A stretch of DNA of 64,000 nucleotides from Temnopleurus reevesii (taxonomy: Eukaryota; Echinodermata; Echinoidea; Temnopleuroida; Temnopleuridae), in NCBI GenBank assembly GCA_036244855.1, contig BQKZ01000469.1, positions 20,633-84,632 of the forward strand. Direction: 5' to 3'. Shown here piece by piece: positions 60,115 through 64,000 of the stretch (within the stretch, counting starts at the first letter, position 1; each line of letters opens with the position of its first letter). The translations under genes and the position numbers were made by a program. Below the pieces are notes generated by a model. That model searched no databases. It was not told the DNA's origin and saw only the letters and a program-made list of their open reading frames with translations.

Positions 60115-61690
60115 CAATAAAACTGACTTTTAATCTCAAAGCTGGTGCAATGTCAGTTATTCAGCAAGTGAAGAACTTGTCGGTATGTCAGTTCCTCATC
60201 CAACGATGGACAGACAATATGCAACAGACAGGGAATGTTAGGAGGCAGCTGACATTCAACCTCTCTTTCAAATGACACTTTTGTTGCTATGTCAGACATT
60301 CAGCTAGTAAAATGATTGAAGACTTGATGGACAGTAGTTATGCAACAGACTGGGAATGGTGGGAGGCAGATGACAATAGGACTGCTTGGTAACCCCTGGA
60401 TGTTGCTATATCAGTTATTCATCCAATCATGAGAGTGAAGACTTGATGAATAGTAAAAATGTTACAGACAGGGAATGACAGAAGGTTGGTGGGACATTAG
60501 GACTGCCTTTTAATCCCAAATTCGGTGCTCTGCCAGTTACTCAGTAAATTAAGATGTTGAGAGCGTTACCTCATCAGTTTGCCAGCCAACAATAAATAGT
60601 CAATACGCAGTAGACTGGGTCTGTTAGAAGGCAGGTGGTATCAGGACTAAGTTTTACTTCAGATAATGACCTTGAAGCCATCACTATGTCTGGTCCCCAG
60701 CTAATAATGGACGATTGATATGCAACAGACAGGAAACGATGGGATGCAGGTGATATAAGAACTACCTTTTGCTCTGTTGCTATGTAGGTTATTCAGCCAA
60801 TCAAGACTTGATGGACTGTAGTTGCGTAACAGAAAACAAACAAGGAATCACGGATTGCAGATGACATAACAATTCTCCCTATCGCATATAGCTCTACGAA
60901 TTCTTGGCACAGGTACTTCCGGTAACATTCGCGCGTTTTCAAAAGTCTATAGGCTTTCTACGGTAAACTTCGTCAGCAGCTTGTAGTGTCATATTTTTTC
61001 ATCGATTTTTGTGAATAAAAGCATCATTTTATATATTTTTCTTTCATATCTGCATTTATTTGTTATATGGGTTTCTTTTGCGAAGCGGCCCAATGCCGGG
61101 CTTCCGACGCGAAACGAAGAGATTACGCTACATGGATTGAAATTGCGTAGATAGTATTCAGTGAAATCAAGATGGATCCCGGAAGTGAGCGTGCCAAAGC
61201 CAAAGTGCGTGATATCGATATCACAAGGTGATATCTGGTGATATCGGCTATATGCGATAGGGAGAATTGCCTTTCAATTTCAAAGTCATTGCTATGTCAG
61301 TTTTTCAGCAAATGAAGAAGTTGGAGCTGTCGACCGTCAATATTAAATATACAGGGTATGGTTGGAGGCAGCAAGGAAAGCCTTTTAACTTCAGGGATGT
61401 TGTTCTGTCAGTTAATATTAGCTAATCAAGGTATGAAAGACTGACTTAATGGACAATAGTTATGTGATAGAGAGGGATTAATGAAATGGAGGTGACGTTT
61501 CCAAGGATTGCCTTTCAATCCCAAAACCATTACTATGCCATTTATTCAACAAATTAAATGAAAATGGTATTCCAGTTCTTTGGGCGAATGAACTGTCGAT
61601 GTGCAATAAACTGTGATATGATGGGATGCAAATATTGTAATGACTACGTTTCACTCTGACATTTGATATGTTGCCAGTTAGACCAAAACA
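60050..61690 (+). repeat. Decayed tandem array seeded by the last coding exon
   Basis: About ten imperfect units of 100-140 bp, each with ATGGACAAT..TATGCAACAGACAGGGAATG, GGAGGCAGATGACA, CCTTTTAATC and GCTATGTCAGTTATTCAGC-like blocks. They begin near 60070 (inside the final exon), 60208, 60329, 60447, 60590, 60707, 60810 (interrupted), 61330, 61450 and 61590. Only the first unit is in a coding frame. A MITE occupies 60875-61264. Confidence 0.85.
60875..61264. mobile_element. 390-bp MITE with CTCCCTATCGCATATAG termini, TSD AATT (copy 2, reverse)
   Basis: Inverted ends CTCCCTATCGCATATAGC and GCTATATGCGATAGGGAG are flanked by AATT on both sides (60871-60874 and 61265-61268). The interior is the reverse of the copy at 20493-20910 (GTACTTCCGGTAACATT, CTCCCATTGG-free core, GATATCGATATCAC). 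It splits one unit of the tandem array. Confidence 0.92.
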
Positions 61691-63221
61691 AATTGTTTTG
61701 ATGCCCTTCACCCACCAACCCACCAAAAATGATCGGACCTGAACTATGGCCTATGACCAGAAAGTTGTGGCTATTTCAGTTATTTAGGATGGTTGACCAT
61801 TTGCTGTTTTCAAGTGATGACATCATATACTTCCAATTTTGAAGCCTTTGTATGAAAAGTTCATTATTGTGCAGTTTTCTTAAAATTAAATTCAAATGAG
61901 AGTAAAGAGTTTTCATTTTTGTTTTGGATCAGTTTGAAAGGCAGCATTGAATGAATAATACTTCTCGCTTTAATACTTCTCAATTATGTACCATGAGATT
62001 TGGGATAGGTTTGTGTATTTTAAATTACTAATTGTTTTGTAACTGCACTTATTCTGATGGACACTTACTATTAAGTTATATGAAAAATAGGAGATTAATT
62101 CATCTAGTTATTTTTCAAATTGTCACTGTATTCTTCTGCGCTTATTGTGTCAGATCTGTTGATCTGTTGAGTGATCATGTTTCTTACCATAAGACTACAT
62201 AGAGTACGGACAATAAGGCCACAACCCTCCTTTATTTTTGCTTGATCACATCTTTTTGGAACCTATTCAGGACAGGAATTATTTCACCACAAATTTAATC
62301 AACCATACCTTTTCTACTTTGGCAACAATAATTCAATTCTTCTTTTGTAACATTTCAATTAAATACAATGTTAGCATGTTGAAAAGTTAACAGTTGCCAA
62401 TTTGCATGGAAAATAGTGATTTTAAAGGATATAAGGATTAGCTATGATTTTCATTTTTCAAATTTTTCTGCATGAAACGGCAAATGATGACATAATATTA
62501 ATGGTCAGATTTGTGGTAGATTTATTTCTTCTGTTTCTCTTTTTTAGGGTTTGCATAAAGATTTACTGAACCAAAACACAAGTCAAAATTTAATTAATCA
62601 CCGTAAAAGGGTTATCAAAGAGGTATCAGTGGTAAAAAAAAATCTATTTGTTTCCAAATCTATTGACCCCTTTCCCAGAACTTAATTTATTTGTTTGCTT
62701 GGTCGTTAGTTTCAAGCCAGCAGTAGTCCTTTTCAATTCCCCGATTCATAAACCCTGGGTACACCCCTTATGAAACCTTGCGCAATTCATTATTATATTG
62801 TACTAAGTATGAAAATAGTACTTTGTGAGATATATATGATTGTATTTTATAGATGTATTTATCAGTGCAATGTACACACACACAAATAAGAAATAATTCA
62901 AAAGGGATACAGTTGAACTGTGGCAGTGCTATTCAAAGGTCCTTGAATCCAGTAAAATTTCCTCTTCATATTGAAACCTTGTAATATCAATACAATAGAA
63001 AACAAAGGATTGTTATGGATGAGCAATACAAAATGTATGTGTTTCTATATGTTAAAGTGAATATGCAAATATTGAGAAATTTAAACGACTGAACATATTT
63101 AATAAATCATGTGATTAAGCATGCCTTTTTGATACAGAGTCTTGTAAATAGGCCCATTGTTGTGTGTTTTTTTTAATTCTAGATATCATGACTTCTGTTT
63201 ATTATCCATTGACTACAGGAA
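61691..63221. other. Intergenic stretch, no gene seen
   Basis: AT-rich sequence without exon signals. Confidence 0.5.
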
Positions 63222-63398
63222 CCTGGGAGGTGTTTCACCAAATCATTCTTAAAGTTACGCACAACTTTAAGTTCGACTGGTATCAATTCTTGCGCTGAAT
63301 GCGCGCACTATTATGAATCATTACGCGCAAGAAGTGTTACCAGTCGAACGTAAAGTCGTGCGTAAAGTCTTTCTTATCTTGGTGAAACACCTCCCAGG
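63222..63398. mobile_element. Palindromic MITE, family GGTGTTTCACCAAGATAAG (copy 3)
   Basis: CCTGGGAGGTGTTTCACCAA pairs with TTGGTGAAACACCTCCCAGG, about 177 bp. GTTCGACTGGTATCAATTCTTGCGC pairs with GCGCAAGAAGTGTTACCAGTCGAAC inside. Confidence 0.9.
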
Positions 63399-64000
63399 TA
63401 TTCCTGGTACAAAGTCTATGGAAATTACAAAATTCAGTAGTCAATGGGTTAATGAAAATGTAATGGTATAGTGAGATATACCGGTATTACTCAATGATTA
63501 ATATGCATCTGGGCCCTCTGAACTGTGGAACATAGGTGGTGGTACCATAACGTGTTTCGAAATTGGGACCAGAGGAATTACCTCTTTATATTGAAACCTT
63601 GTTATATCAGGGTTAAAATACAATAAAATGCAAAGAGATGGGACCAGGAAAATTGCCTTTTTAACGAGAGCTTGTTATATCAGTGCTCTCTATAACGAAG
63701 TTTGACTGTATTACCTTAGAGAAGAAGGGTATATAGGCCTATGAAACCTATGAGGATTAGAGATCACTTGAATTGATTTGCCACCTCAAACAAACTCACA
63801 AGATATGAAATAGACGAAAAGGAAGATGTATATTGATATTGATGAGAGGGTCAGGGTTAGGAGCATGGGCCCAACCCCCTCCCCTCCCCACCATTCAACT
63901 ATACACATTCCCAATTTTTCGAAACAGGACGTTTTCCAGGCCATATTAGGGGGAAAATCCTTATAAATCATAAAAATAGGGGGAGGGGGGGGGGCGGGGG
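63399..64000. other. Intergenic stretch with mariner-type MITE relics
   Basis: TTATATTGAAACCTTGTTATATCA (about 63578-63605) and CTCTATAACGAAGTTTGACTGTA (about 63689-63711) are ends of mariner-type short elements. A G-run closes the window. No gene is seen. Confidence 0.45.

Overview
The window is AT-rich animal nuclear DNA with spliced genes, dispersed short inverted-repeat elements (MITEs), tRNA-derived SINE sequence, non-LTR retrotransposon debris and long ATC/GAT microsatellites. Gene content and repeat style suggest a marine invertebrate deuterostome, most likely an echinoderm such as a sea urchin. That is inference; no species-diagnostic gene was identified. All gene models were built by hand from open frames, splice signals, exon phase and remembered family sequence. 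No search was run.

Six genes can be supported. (1) The left edge holds only the last exon of a gene ending in a BCL11-type C2H2 finger (214-359, +). (2) A complete paralogue of it lies at 10314-13499 (+). It has a Gly/His/Met-rich N-terminus, an RRM of hnRNP C/RALY type and the same C-terminal finger. (3) METTL17, the mitoribosome-assembly methyltransferase-like protein, lies on the minus strand in 12 exons (36065 down to 23970). (4) MVD, diphosphomevalonate decarboxylase, runs divergently on the plus strand (36244-44486, nine clear exons plus a possible microexon). (5) A peroxisomal enoyl-CoA delta-isomerase-like protein (255 aa, ending SKM) lies on the minus strand in five exons (52792 down to 49363). 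(6) A predicted secretory-pathway, single-pass membrane protein with one lumenal C2H2 finger runs divergently from it (52923-60114, +, eight exons).

Genes 3/4 and 5/6 form two head-to-head pairs with only 178 and 130 bp between start codons, so each pair probably shares a bidirectional promoter. The metabolic genes hint at mitochondrial, isoprenoid and peroxisomal lipid functions, but nothing shows that they act as one system.

The most unusual theme is repeated local tandem duplication of single exons followed by decay. MVD exon 7 occurs four times (three dead, one intact), exon 6 twice and exon 8 in fragments. METTL17 exon 11 occurs twice, the dead copy having lost a probable Fe-S cysteine. 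The last exon of the membrane-protein gene has grown into a decayed array of about 10 units. Several duplications were later hit by MITEs, and the unhit copy serves as an empty-site control showing the target duplication (TA, ATAA or AATT).

The rest (about 360-7800, 14150-22900, 44900-49300, 53000-55900 and 61700-64000) is intergenic or intronic. It holds MITEs, microsatellites, two larger N gaps and sequence in which I see no gene.
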